From: Granulosicoccus sp965214025
GTDB lineage: Bacteria; Pseudomonadota; Gammaproteobacteria; Granulosicoccales; Granulosicoccaceae
DNA: 64,000 bases
Direction of reading: 5' to 3'
NCBI GenBank assembly: GCA_965214025.1
Contig: CBDCAW010000023.1
Coordinates: forward strand, 1 to 64,000
Part shown: piece after piece, positions 18,249 through 27,377 of the stretch
Numbering within the stretch: position 1 is the stretch's first letter
Layout: each line of letters begins with the position of its first letter
Program-made: the position numbers and the translations under genes
The notes under the pieces: generated by a model
What the model was told of the DNA's origin: nothing
Databases searched by the model: none
Seen by the model: the letters and a program-made list of their open reading frames with translations, nothing else

Positions 18249-19037
18249 ATGCCACTCGTGAGCGAAGCGCGATGGATGAAACGGTTCGGTGGCGGGCCGG
18301 TGATCGCCACGGCCATTCATGCAGGTCACGATCTGCGGCCGGAATTGGCGGAGTTGAGCACACTGGACGAACAGTCGAGGTTGCGTGAGGAAGATCCGCT
18401 GACCGACCTGCTTGCCGGCGTCGGTGACTCGGTGTTCATCTCGCAGGTGTCCCGCTTCGAGGTCGATCTGAACCGTTCGGCAGACCAGGCCGTCTATCGT
18501 GGGCCGGAAGATGCCTGGGGGCTGGACCTCTGGCGCACACCGTTGAGCGACAGCACGGTGCAGCGATCGCTGAGTGCGCATGCCGAGTTCTATCAGTTGA
18601 TGAGCGAATGGATCGAGATGTCGCTCGAACATCATCCCCGCCTGCTCTTGCTGGATGTTCATTCCTACAACCACCGGCGTGACGGCGCCGATGGCAGCGT
18701 CGCACCCCAGGTGGACAATCCGGATATCGACCTAGGTATCACCACGGCGGACCCCGCACGCTTCAGTGCTGTCGTCGACACCTTCAGACAGGCACTCGGC
18801 CAGGTACCGGCACAGGGGCGCAAGCTCGACATACGCGACAATGTGCGTTTCGTCGACGGAGGAAACTTTCCCGAGTGGGTATCAGCCGACTATGGCGATC
18901 GCGTATGCACGATCACTCTGGAGTACAAGAAGTTCTTCATGGACGAATGGACCGGTCAGGCCGGTATTCTGATGCTGAACGATTTGCGGCGCGGTCTGGC
19001 TCACGCGACGGAAGCTGCCCGTGACGTGATCGTGTGA
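18249..19037 (+). CDS. N-formylglutamate amidohydrolase family protein
   Basis: 262 residues of the FGase (HutG-like) family, zinc hydrolases that cleave N-formylglutamate. Typical segments: VIATAIHAGHDLRPEL (His ligand), FEVDLNRSADQAVYRG, LLLDVHSYNHRRDGAD, and ITLEYKKFFMDEW with the conserved Glu. No histidine-utilisation (hut) genes are near, so the hut role is doubtful. It is followed after 43 bp by the QEGLA gene and then by an ATP-grasp gene, a recurrent association that suggests action on a modified peptide or amino-acid conjugate (inference). Confidence 0.82.
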   Translation: MPLVSEARWMKRFGGGPVIATAIHAGHDLRPELAELSTLDEQSRLREEDPLTDLLAGVGDSVFISQVSRFEVDLNRSADQAVYRGPEDAWGLDLWRTPLSDSTVQRSLSAHAEFYQLMSEWIEMSLEHHPRLLLLDVHSYNHRRDGADGSVAPQVDNPDIDLGITTADPARFSAVVDTFRQALGQVPAQGRKLDIRDNVRFVDGGNFPEWVSADYGDRVCTITLEYKKFFMDEWTGQAGILMLNDLRRGLAHATEAARDVIV

Positions 19038-19080
19038 CAAGCGAGCACGTACGCTTCGAGGCACTCATGCCGCGATTCCC

Positions 19081-20301
19081 GTGAGCGTGGCGAGAGTGGC
19101 GGTCAAGTCAATGGGTCCCGGCTCGCCGGCCGGCGAGGTAGACGCGGCGTTGTTCGACGTGGAGCGCAAGATCGATTGGCTGACCACGCTCAGCCCCGTC
19201 GGGAACGTCGAACGGTGGCGGGCGTTCCGCGACAGTGGCTATCGGTCGCTGCCGGCACTGACCTACCTACCGTCGGCTCTCGATCTGCCTGCGCTGCGCG
19301 AGCGTGTGCAGGCATTGCCCGTCGATGAGATCGAGCACTCGGCCATCCGCTCGCTGTTGAGTGAGAAACGTGAGGAATTACTGCAACTGGTGGAGCTATT
19401 GGGGCAGAGAGACACCGAGGGCTTCACGCTCACGAGTATTGCCCTGTTCGGCGGTGCCGACCCTTCGTTGTTGCAGGTGGCGAACGAGATACTGCGAACC
19501 GTGCCCCGGCAGGTCAGCGAGGCAACCTCACGGCTGCCATTGGCGAGCAGCGATGATGTCATGCAGGCAGCATGCGCCCTGCGCGATGAATACGCGCGCC
19601 ACGCAGGGGAATTTCATTTTCCGATCAGGCTCGTGCACGATCTGGATTCGGTACTCGTGGTGCAACAGGGAACCCTGTGCATCAACAGCCATCTTCGATT
19701 GCCCATGGCATCTGTCGCGCCATTGCTGGCCCATGAGGTGGGCGTGCACGTACTCACCCGCTACAACGGCAGTCGGCAACCGCTGCGGCTTTTCGAAAGC
19801 GGACTCGCGGGCTACGATGTCTTGCAGGAAGGTCTGGCGACGCTTTCGGAATACGCCAGCGGCTACCTGCCGCCGGAGCGCCTGCGGGTGCTGGCGGCCC
19901 GGGTGGTGGCGGCGGACTTCGCGGTCGCCCGCCATTCGCCTGAAGACATCTTCGCAGACCTGTTCGAAACGCATGGTCTTACCGCCAGTGACGCATTCGA
20001 CGTGACCGTGCGCGCGATTCGTGGTGGTGGTTTTACCAAGGATGCCGTTTACCTGCAGGGGCTGCACGACGTGCTCGCTTACCTGCGTACCGGCGCAGAG
20101 ATCGAACCGCTGCTGGTTGGCAAGTTCTCTTTGACGCACCGGCACCTCATCGAATCCTTGCTCGACGAAGGGTTCCTGTCGCCACCGGCTCTGGTGCCTG
20201 ATTGCTTCAAGGGACCCGAAGTGGCTGCACGTCTCCTCGACGCGAGCCGAAAACCGCTCGATACGTTCTTTCATGCCGAGCCGATGGTGCTCTTGCACTG
20301 A
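19081..20301 (+). CDS. QEGLA-motif (DUF1704/MATCAP-family) metallopeptidase
   Basis: 406 residues of the family annotated as flavohemoglobin expression-modulating QEGLA protein (DUF1704). Zinc motif HEVGVH (H218, E219, H222) and downstream QEGLA (from Q249) are intact, so it should be an active gluzincin. The eukaryotic members MATCAP1/2 are carboxypeptidases that remove the C-terminal tyrosine of tubulin. The start is GTG 19081. No flavohemoglobin gene is in the window. The bacterial substrate is unknown; the neighbouring ATP-grasp ligase suggests an attach/remove pair. Confidence 0.85.
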   Translation: MSVARVAVKSMGPGSPAGEVDAALFDVERKIDWLTTLSPVGNVERWRAFRDSGYRSLPALTYLPSALDLPALRERVQALPVDEIEHSAIRSLLSEKREELLQLVELLGQRDTEGFTLTSIALFGGADPSLLQVANEILRTVPRQVSEATSRLPLASSDDVMQAACALRDEYARHAGEFHFPIRLVHDLDSVLVVQQGTLCINSHLRLPMASVAPLLAHEVGVHVLTRYNGSRQPLRLFESGLAGYDVLQEGLATLSEYASGYLPPERLRVLAARVVAADFAVARHSPEDIFADLFETHGLTASDAFDVTVRAIRGGGFTKDAVYLQGLHDVLAYLRTGAEIEPLLVGKFSLTHRHLIESLLDEGFLSPPALVPDCFKGPEVAARLLDASRKPLDTFFHAEPMVLLH

Positions 20302-20382
20302 ATCAGGCCGACGCCACTGCCGTCCGCTACCCGGACCCCTGCAGCCAGATGAGGCAAGCTGTCACAAAGTGCCGGTGTGCGT

Positions 20383-20422
20383 CTTACCGCTTACCGCTTA
20401 CCGCTTACCGCTTACCGCTTAC
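20383..20422. repeat. Heptanucleotide tandem repeat (CTTACCG)x5.7
   Basis: Five perfect CTTACCG copies (20383-20417) plus CTTAC, ending 40 bp before the ATP-grasp start codon. Perfect copies indicate recent or ongoing slippage. The unit is 7 bp, so copy-number changes alter spacing between any promoter and the ribosome site. The rest of the 161-bp gap shows nothing else. Confidence 0.92.
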
Positions 20423-20462
20423 TTCCCGTTTACTACTTCCCATTCCACTGAGGTATCCCACC

Positions 20463-21509
20463 ATGCAGCTTGCATTTCTCGTCAACGATGTAGCCACCGA
20501 GCAAGACAACTACTCCACCATCCGGCTGGCCAGAAGAGCTGTGAAGGATGGCCATGAGGTATCGCTGATTTCGCTCGGCGATGTCACTTACGAGCCTGAT
20601 GGCGAGCTGAGTGCGTTGGTGTCCTGCCCGCGACGTGAGGAGTACGCGGACGATGCCGAACTGCTTGCCGATCTACAGGATGAGGATGCGCAGCCTACCC
20701 GCAAGTCACTGAGCGAACTCGATGTGCTGATGCTGCGTGCGGATCCGGCCGATGAGCTGGTGACGCGACCGTGGGCACCGTCTTCCGGCTTGCTGTTCGC
20801 CCAACTGCTGGCGGATCAGGGCGTGATCGTCCTGAATGATCCGCGCAACCTCACGAACGCGTCGAACAAGACCTACTTTCAGCAGTATCCGGAGGCCATT
20901 CGTCCACGAACCTGCATCACGCGCGATCTGGACGTGATCACCCGGTTCATCGAGGAAGGCGATGGCAAGGCGGTGATCAAGCCCCTTCAGGGGTCTGGTG
21001 GCACCGGCGTGTTCATCGTCAAGGATGGCGCTTCGGCCAACATCAATCAGATGGTTGAGGCCACGCTACGCGACGGCTATGCGATCGTGCAGGAATATCT
21101 TCCGCAGGCGGCGGACGGTGATCTGCGTCTGATCACGATCAACGGCCGGCCGCTGAAGGTCGACGGTACCTATGCCTGCTTTCGGCGTTACAACGATTCC
21201 GGCGATGCGCGCTCGAACATCTCCGCCGGCGGCGCGATCGAGATGGCCGAACCGGATGAGGCTGCCCTGAGGATCGCTGAAGTGGCCTCACCCAAACTCA
21301 TCGCCGATGGCATGTATCTGGCCGGGCTGGACATCGTCGGCGACAAGATGATGGAGATCAACGTGGATACCACCGGCGGTATCGGCCAGGCCGAAGATCT
21401 CACCGGCAAGGATTTCTCCGGCGCGATCCTGGGTGATCTGATGCACAAGGTGCGTCTGCGAAAGCACTATCCGCGAACCCTTACCAACCTGCAGCTCGTG
21501 ACGGCGTGA
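20463..21509 (+). CDS. Glutathione synthetase-like ATP-grasp ligase
   Basis: 348-residue ATP-grasp enzyme, joining a carboxylate to an amine via acyl phosphate. Start ATG 20463 with GAGGT nine bases upstream; the frame is open back to 20202 but overlaps the previous gene. The ATP-binding strand is VIKPLQGSGGTGVFIVKDG (about 170-188), with the partner loop VQEYLPQAADGDLRLI and metal ligands in KMMEINVDTTGGIGQAEDL, all as in GshB. The N-terminal domain (MQLAFLVNDVATEQDNYSTI) is shared with GshB-like proteins encoded next to QEGLA genes. True gshB is usually with gshA or yqgE, which are absent here, so the substrate may differ from glutathione. Confidence 0.85.
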   Translation: MQLAFLVNDVATEQDNYSTIRLARRAVKDGHEVSLISLGDVTYEPDGELSALVSCPRREEYADDAELLADLQDEDAQPTRKSLSELDVLMLRADPADELVTRPWAPSSGLLFAQLLADQGVIVLNDPRNLTNASNKTYFQQYPEAIRPRTCITRDLDVITRFIEEGDGKAVIKPLQGSGGTGVFIVKDGASANINQMVEATLRDGYAIVQEYLPQAADGDLRLITINGRPLKVDGTYACFRRYNDSGDARSNISAGGAIEMAEPDEAALRIAEVASPKLIADGMYLAGLDIVGDKMMEINVDTTGGIGQAEDLTGKDFSGAILGDLMHKVRLRKHYPRTLTNLQLVTA

Positions 21510-21604
21510 GGCCATCCGCACCCGTGACGTTCGAAAGTGCCTGCAGTCATCCGGCTTCGTGGCAATTCGCCAGCCGGTAGCAACGATAGCGGGCGGTAAT
21601 TACG

Positions 21605-22945
21605 TCAGAAACCGAAACTGATGTCGAGCTGGGCTTGCAGGGTGTCGGCGCCGGCTCCGCGTACGCCCAGCTCGAGGGCTCCCAGCGACACGCCGAGGCC
21701 GAGCAGCGTCGTCTTGCCGAGGCGTTCGTCGTCCGCACTGATACCGGTGCGAACGGCGAACCGTTCGTTACCCAGTTCAAGCCCCAGGGCAAGAGGCTGC
21801 GAACGCAGGTTGTCTACCATCGCCGCGTTCAGAGCGGCACTGACACTCACCGACACGAGGCCGGCGGAATACTCGCCGCCGATGAACCCCTGAGGCGTGG
21901 TTTCGAAGGTGTAGCCCTCGGCGGTGCTGATCGATTCACTGGCCAGGCTTCGGCCCGACAGTCCCACGCTGAGCGACGGGTTGATCTGGGTCACCAGCCC
22001 GACATCCGCATTGAACGCGGTATCCTCGACGCCGTTCCGGTCGAATTGATCATCCAGCGGAATCATGGAATCGTCGAACAGGTCGGCGACCCGTGTGTCC
22101 AGGCTGGATGCCTGCAGTATAGAGACATGCGGTGTCACACCGATATCGACGGGCAGCCCGCCGATTTCGTACCGACTGGCAAGCGTCAGACTGAACTGAT
22201 GCCTGATCAGCACTCCCCCGGAAGCCTCGGAGGTCAGGAACTGCTCCGGCAGTGCCACGTTCAGTGCCTGCTGATTCGAATCCAGATCCAGCAGGGTGGT
22301 GTTCTGTGCCTCGGCAAGGGTCAGTGTGTCGTCCGATAGCACCTCGGAGAGTTCCGTGAGAGTGTCACGATCTGCATCGGTGTCGGCCACCGTGCCCGAT
22401 GCGACGAACCGCGTACCGTAGGCGAGCGCGAAGCGCATCGGGCCATTGAGCCGGGCCATTCCCAGACGCCCGAACAGCCGAGTATCCACACTCTGACCGT
22501 CGAGCCGTTCCAGCGCGTCGGCAAGGCGTTCAGCGTTCCGGCCGAGCCCGGCGGTGTCGCTCAGGCAAGGGGTGTCACCATCGACATCACCGCCCAGGCA
22601 CGTGATGTCCTGGCTGGCCAGTGCGATGAGACTGTTCTCGACATTTTCGGGCAGGAATGCGTTGTCGCTCAGAATGCCGGTCGCGCCGCCCGAGTCGCGC
22701 ACATCGAAGCCACTTCCGATATCGACGAAGGTGGCCTTCGGATCGGGGTTGCTACCGGCACCGCCCAGACGCATGAGCAGCGCGGGGTTGGAAGCCAGAT
22801 CGCCGACGCCGATACCGTGGGCGATGACCGAATCGCCGAGTGCGATGGAACGGGCATCGGCGTGGACGGTCGGTGCCAGCGCCGATAGCAGGATCAGCGC
22901 CAGGACGCCGGTGGGGCGCGGAAGCGTACCGGAAGTCGTAGTCAC
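21605..22945 (-). CDS. Outer-membrane beta-barrel protein, TraF-like (TraF_2 family)
   Basis: 446 residues. GTG start at 22945, signal peptide VLALILLSALAPTVHADA, then SIALGDSVIAHGIGVGDLASNPALL, the typical N-terminus of the TraF_2/FadL-like family. Amphipathic strands run to a C-terminal Phe (ISFGF), as for BAM-assembled barrels. The name conjugal transfer protein TraF is inherited; there are no conjugation genes here. It converges on the ATP-grasp gene with 95 bp between, containing a GC-rich hairpin (about 21549-21573) without a T run. Confidence 0.75.
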   Translation of the reverse strand: MTTTSGTLPRPTGVLALILLSALAPTVHADARSIALGDSVIAHGIGVGDLASNPALLMRLGGAGSNPDPKATFVDIGSGFDVRDSGGATGILSDNAFLPENVENSLIALASQDITCLGGDVDGDTPCLSDTAGLGRNAERLADALERLDGQSVDTRLFGRLGMARLNGPMRFALAYGTRFVASGTVADTDADRDTLTELSEVLSDDTLTLAEAQNTTLLDLDSNQQALNVALPEQFLTSEASGGVLIRHQFSLTLASRYEIGGLPVDIGVTPHVSILQASSLDTRVADLFDDSMIPLDDQFDRNGVEDTAFNADVGLVTQINPSLSVGLSGRSLASESISTAEGYTFETTPQGFIGGEYSAGLVSVSVSAALNAAMVDNLRSQPLALGLELGNERFAVRTGISADDERLGKTTLLGLGVSLGALELGVRGAGADTLQAQLDISFGF

Positions 22946-23233
22946 AGAGTCGTAGATGTTCTCACCGCCATTGTATTGATGCTGGTAGCCGCCGTTGCAT
23001 ACGCTGACCGCCCCGGTGGTCCGGCTACCGCCGAACGACCGATCACAGGTGCCCGGGTCGCACGTGCCGGGGTTGGAAAGCGGCGGTGCATGATAATGCC
23101 TGAGTCGCAGCGCCGGGCCGGCTTTCTGTCCAAGCGATGCAGACTGTAATCGTTGCCTGGGACCGAGACCTGTCAGCCGACGCCCACATCTCTATTTGAC
23201 AATTTTCCAGTTTCGACAGCACCTGTGGGCTAT

Positions 23234-23262
23234 TTGATGACAGATCCTAGTGCCGTTGTGAT
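23234..23262 (+). promoter_or_regulatory. Candidate acnA promoter
   Basis: TTGATG, 17 bp, TGTGAT, about 44 bp before the acnA ATG. It lies in the 360-bp divergent region 22946-23305, which otherwise shows only a lone TTGACA at 23196 and no ORF. Confidence 0.3.
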
Positions 23263-23305
23263 CGATGCCGTATGCTGGTTGTTGACTCACTTACGGAGAT
23301 CTTTC

Positions 23306-26077
23306 ATGGATTCCTTTTCCGCTCGGGCACAGATCGAGATGGGCGACGAATCGGTAACTGTCTACCGGCTCGATGCACTCGAGAAGAAGTTCAAGGTCAG
23401 TCGGCTACCGTTCTGCATGAAGGTGCTGCTGGAAAACCTGCTGCGCAACGAAGACGACAAGAACGTGACGGCGGCGCATATCGAAGCGCTGGCGAACTGG
23501 CAACCGTCGGCCGAGCCTGCCGAGCAGATCGCCTTCTCGCCCGCACGGGTCATCCTGCAGGACTTCACCGGGGTCCCAGCCATCGTCGATCTGGCGGTGA
23601 TGCGCAACGCGATGGATGATCTCGGTGGCGACGCGACGCTGATCAACCCGCAGATCCCGGTCGACCTGGTCATCGATCATTCGGTGATGGTCGATCGGTT
23701 CGCCTCCAGCAACGCGCTGGATCTGAACAAGAAGTTGGAATTCAAGCGCAACCGCGAGCGCTACGAATTCCTCCGCTGGGGTCAGGAAGCCTTCGACAAC
23801 TTTCGCGTCGTGCCGCCCGGTACCGGCATCGTCCATCAGGTGAACCTGGAGTTCCTCGCGGAAGTGGTGACGCGCAAGGAAGTCGACGGGGAAACCCTGG
23901 CATACCCTGACACCCTGGTCGGCACCGATTCCCACACCACCATGATCAACGGGCTGAGCGTTCTGGGCTGGGGCGTGGGTGGCATAGAGGCCGAGGCCGC
24001 CATGCTCGGCCAGCCGATCACGATGCTGCTGCCCCAGGTGGTGGGGTTCGGGCTCAAGGGCGAATTGCCGGCCGGTGCCACCGCCACCGATCTGGTACTC
24101 ACGGTTACCCAGATGCTGCGCGAGAAAGGTGTGGTCGGCAAGTTCGTGGAGTTCTACGGCGATGGCATCGCGAATCTGACGCTGGCCGATCGGGCGACCA
24201 TCAGCAACATGGCTCCCGAATACGGCGCCACCTGCGGCATCTTCCCGATCGATGAGGAAACGTTGCGTTACCTGCGCCTTTCCGGCCGGGCCGAAGAGCG
24301 GGTGAAGCTGGTGGAGGCCTATGCTCGCGAGCAGGGCCTGTGGCATGAGGCGGGGTCGGAGGTTGCGCAGTACACCGATACCCTCGAGCTCGAGCTGAGC
24401 CAGGTGGAGCCGAGCATCGCCGGGCCGAAGCGCCCGCAGGATCGCATCGCCCTGCGGGACGCCAGCGAGACGTTTCGGAAGCACCTCGATTCCGAAGGGC
24501 GTCTGAAAGGCGCCGAGCCCGCCGTCGAGAGTGAATCGAAGTTCGAAGGCGAGGGCGGCGATACCGCGGTAGCGGCGCTGCAATCGCAGAACATGCAGGG
24601 AGGCGTCTCCTTCGAACTCGATGGAAGCCAACACCAGCTGCACGATGGGGCGGTGGTCATTGCCGCGATCACGTCCTGCACCAACACATCGAACCCGGCG
24701 GTGATGATGGCTGCCGGGTTGCTGGCTCGCAATGCGCGCGAACGCGGTCTGAAAAGCAAGCCCTGGGTCAAGACATCCCTGGCGCCCGGTTCACAGGTGG
24801 TGCCGCACTATCTCGACCAGGCTGGTCTGATGGAGCCACTGCGCGAATTGGGGTTTCACGTCGTCGGCTTTGGATGTACTACCTGCATCGGCAATTCCGG
24901 ACCGCTGCCGGAGGAGGTTGCGGCAGCGATCGAGGAAGGTGATCTGGTGGCCACCTCGGTGCTGTCGGGCAACCGCAATTTCGAAGGCCGCATCCATCAG
25001 CATGTGAAAGCCAACTACCTGGCTTCGCCGCCGCTGGTCGTCGCGTATGCCCTGGCTGGCAGCCTGTGCTGCGATCTGGTGAACGACCCGCTGGGCGAGG
25101 ATGGTGAAGGCCGGCCGGTCTACCTGAAGGACATCTGGCCGGATACGCGCTCGATTGCCGATGTGGTCGAGAAGCATGTCTCTTCATCGCTGTTCAAGAG
25201 CAGTTACGACGACGTGTTCGAGGGCGAGTCGGAATGGCAGAAGCTCCAACCTCCCGGCGGCAAGACCTACCAGTGGCCTGACTCCACCTACGTGAAGAAA
25301 CCACCGTACTTCGATGACATGCCGGCGGAACCTGCCGAGCTCAAGCCGATCGAGAATGCACGGTGCCTGGTGAAGGTCGGCGATTCGATCACCACCGACC
25401 ATATCTCGCCAGCCGGTGCCATTGCGGCTGATTCACCTGCCGGCAAGTACCTGCAGGAGGAGGGGGTGTCTGTCGGCGAGTTCAACAGCCTGGGGTCGAG
25501 GCGCGGTAATCATGAAGTGATGATGCGTGGCACCTTTGCCAACGTACGGCTCAAGAACCAACTGGCCGATGGCAAGGAAGGTAGCGCGACCACGCACTTT
25601 CCCAGTGGCGATGCGATGTCGATCTACGATGCCGGTATGCGTTACAGCAAGGATGGGGTGCCCTCGATCGTGCTGGCCGGTGACAACTACGGTACCGGTT
25701 CGAGCCGTGACTGGGCCGCCAAGGGGGTGAACCTGCTAGGTGTACGTGCGGTGATCGCCGCAAGCTATGAGCGTATCCATCGCTCCAACCTGATCGGCTT
25801 CGGTGTACTGCCCTTGCAGTTCGGTGGTCAGGACGATGCTGATTCACTGGGCCTGACCGGTAAGGAGACCTTTACCATCGGCGCTGTCGAAGACCAGCCG
25901 GAAAGCGTTACCGTGAAGGCGATCAGTGACGACGGCAAGGAACTCACCTTCGACGCGCGCGTGCGAATCGATACACCGACCGAATGGGATTACTTCAAGC
26001 ACGGTGGCATACTGCAATACGTGTTACGCGATCTGGCATCGAATGCGGCCGCCGGCAAGTCCGCCAAGCAGGCTTGA
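23306..26077 (+). CDS. acnA: Aconitate hydratase A
   Basis: TCA-cycle enzyme interconverting citrate and isocitrate through a 4Fe-4S cluster. 923 residues. ATG 23306 has GGAG eight bases upstream (the frame is open from 23153 but without support). Cluster cysteines are in ITSCTNTSNP (about 458) and GFGCTTCIGNSGPLP (about 524 and 527). The swivel domain has DNYGTGSSRDWAAKG. This is the AcnA/IRP1 type, the stress-stable aconitase in E. coli, and the only aconitase in the window. Confidence 0.96.
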   Translation: MDSFSARAQIEMGDESVTVYRLDALEKKFKVSRLPFCMKVLLENLLRNEDDKNVTAAHIEALANWQPSAEPAEQIAFSPARVILQDFTGVPAIVDLAVMRNAMDDLGGDATLINPQIPVDLVIDHSVMVDRFASSNALDLNKKLEFKRNRERYEFLRWGQEAFDNFRVVPPGTGIVHQVNLEFLAEVVTRKEVDGETLAYPDTLVGTDSHTTMINGLSVLGWGVGGIEAEAAMLGQPITMLLPQVVGFGLKGELPAGATATDLVLTVTQMLREKGVVGKFVEFYGDGIANLTLADRATISNMAPEYGATCGIFPIDEETLRYLRLSGRAEERVKLVEAYAREQGLWHEAGSEVAQYTDTLELELSQVEPSIAGPKRPQDRIALRDASETFRKHLDSEGRLKGAEPAVESESKFEGEGGDTAVAALQSQNMQGGVSFELDGSQHQLHDGAVVIAAITSCTNTSNPAVMMAAGLLARNARERGLKSKPWVKTSLAPGSQVVPHYLDQAGLMEPLRELGFHVVGFGCTTCIGNSGPLPEEVAAAIEEGDLVATSVLSGNRNFEGRIHQHVKANYLASPPLVVAYALAGSLCCDLVNDPLGEDGEGRPVYLKDIWPDTRSIADVVEKHVSSSLFKSSYDDVFEGESEWQKLQPPGGKTYQWPDSTYVKKPPYFDDMPAEPAELKPIENARCLVKVGDSITTDHISPAGAIAADSPAGKYLQEEGVSVGEFNSLGSRRGNHEVMMRGTFANVRLKNQLADGKEGSATTHFPSGDAMSIYDAGMRYSKDGVPSIVLAGDNYGTGSSRDWAAKGVNLLGVRAVIAASYERIHRSNLIGFGVLPLQFGGQDDADSLGLTGKETFTIGAVEDQPESVTVKAISDDGKELTFDARVRIDTPTEWDYFKHGGILQYVLRDLASNAAAGKSAKQA

Positions 26078-26172
26078 TACTGGATGCGATGCCGTCTGGA
26101 AATCTTCGGCGGCATCCTGATCGAGATGCTGCCTGGTGAACACCCGGCGGTGTCGCGGTTGTGGAGGTGGTG

Positions 26173-26823
26173 GTGAAAGTACTATCTGTCAATGTATCGA
26201 AAGTACTGACGATCGAGCACCGGGGCAGGGATGTCACCACCGGTATCTTCAAGCAGGCGGTGAGCGGCCCGATCAGTGTGGGTTCACTGAACCTTGCCGG
26301 GGATGAGCAGGCTGATCTGGTCAACCACGGCGGCGAGCACAAGGCGGTTTACGCGTTTGGCCATCAGCACTACCGTCACTGGAGTGCGGTGCTGGAGCGC
26401 CAGGATCTGACTGCCGGTTTCTTCGGTGAGAACCTCACCATCGATTCGCTGGACGAGAGCTCCCTTTTCATCGGAGATACGGTACAGGTCGGGTCGGTCT
26501 CATTGCAGGTCACTCAGCCACGCGTACCTTGTTTCAAGCTCGGCATAAAGACCGGTTGGCAGCCTATGCCGCGGCAGTTCGTGCAACATGGGTTAACCGG
26601 TGTGTACTTTCGAGTGCTGAAGGCCGGCGTGCTCGAGGCAGGCGACACGGCTAGCGTGAAGCACGCGGGCACCTCCGCCTGCTCCCTCGCAACGCTGTTC
26701 GCTGCCGTGCATGACTCGGCCAGCCCCGACCGGCGCGAGGTGATGCGGGAAGCACTGGACAACCCGGCATTGTCCAGTGAATGGCGCACGTTGATCGAGC
26801 ATCGTCTTCAGCGCTTGCCTTAG
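26173..26823 (+). CDS. MOSC-domain protein, YiiM-like
   Basis: 216 residues. GGAGG at 26162-26166 points to GTG 26173 (MKVLSVNVSK) among five possible in-frame codons. The MOSC core shows VNHGGEHKAVYAF, GFFGENLTI and IGDTVQVGSVSLQVTQPRVP, with the conserved cysteine in PRVPCFKLG that binds molybdenum cofactor. YiiM in E. coli reduces N-hydroxylated bases such as 6-N-hydroxylaminopurine. It has the YiiM-type C-terminal 3-alpha domain. Confidence 0.86.
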   Translation: MKVLSVNVSKVLTIEHRGRDVTTGIFKQAVSGPISVGSLNLAGDEQADLVNHGGEHKAVYAFGHQHYRHWSAVLERQDLTAGFFGENLTIDSLDESSLFIGDTVQVGSVSLQVTQPRVPCFKLGIKTGWQPMPRQFVQHGLTGVYFRVLKAGVLEAGDTASVKHAGTSACSLATLFAAVHDSASPDRREVMREALDNPALSSEWRTLIEHRLQRLP

Positions 26824-26897
26824 GTACCGGCCCGATGTCGTTCGAGCAATGCGGTAGGTAGCATGCATGCCCTTCATGTCCGACAGGCTCTGATGAC

Positions 26898-27377
26898 ATG
26901 ATGCCGTCACCTGCCCAGGCTCGTGTCGATGAGCACTGGATGCGGCAGGCATTGGTTCTGGCGGACGAAGCTGCTACAGCTGATGAGGTGCCTGTGGGGG
27001 CCCTGGTAGTACGGGGCGCCGCCATCATCGGCAGTGGTCACAATCGTACGCGGATAGACTGTGACCCGACGGCCCACGCCGAAATGGTGGCCCTGCGGGC
27101 AGCAGCGGTCTGCGCGGGTAGTCATCGTCTCGACACCGCCATTCTGTACGTGACGATCGAACCCTGCCTCATGTGCTGCGGGGCTTTGTTGCAGGCGCGC
27201 ATCGGGCGGTTGGTGTACGGTGCCCGTGAACCGCGTACCGGTGCGGTCGTCAGTGCCTTCGACAGTTTGCTATGTTCTGCACACACGCATCATGTGGCGG
27301 TCACCGAAGCGGTGGAAGCCGAGGCGTGTCGGCAGCGCATGCTGGCCTTCTTCGCCGGGAAACGGAGCGAAAACTAA
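26898..27377 (+). CDS. tadA: tRNA-specific adenosine deaminase TadA
   Basis: Converts A34 to inosine in tRNA-Arg(ACG). 159 residues. Zinc deaminase motifs are complete: AHAEMVALR (His ligand and catalytic Glu, about residue 60) and EPCLMCCGALLQARI (two Cys ligands). The end overlaps the convergent pdeM stop by 4 bp. Confidence 0.94.
   Translation: MMPSPAQARVDEHWMRQALVLADEAATADEVPVGALVVRGAAIIGSGHNRTRIDCDPTAHAEMVALRAAAVCAGSHRLDTAILYVTIEPCLMCCGALLQARIGRLVYGAREPRTGAVVSAFDSLLCSAHTHHVAVTEAVEAEACRQRMLAFFAGKRSEN

Noticed and set aside
18249..19037. Histidine utilisation role (hutG)
   Set aside because: No hutH, hutU or hutI in the vicinity, and the gene is grouped with a QEGLA peptidase and an ATP-grasp ligase instead.
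21605..22945. Conjugation locus suggested by the TraF-like name
   Set aside because: No relaxase, pilus or type IV secretion genes; the protein is better described as an outer-membrane barrel of the TraF_2 family.
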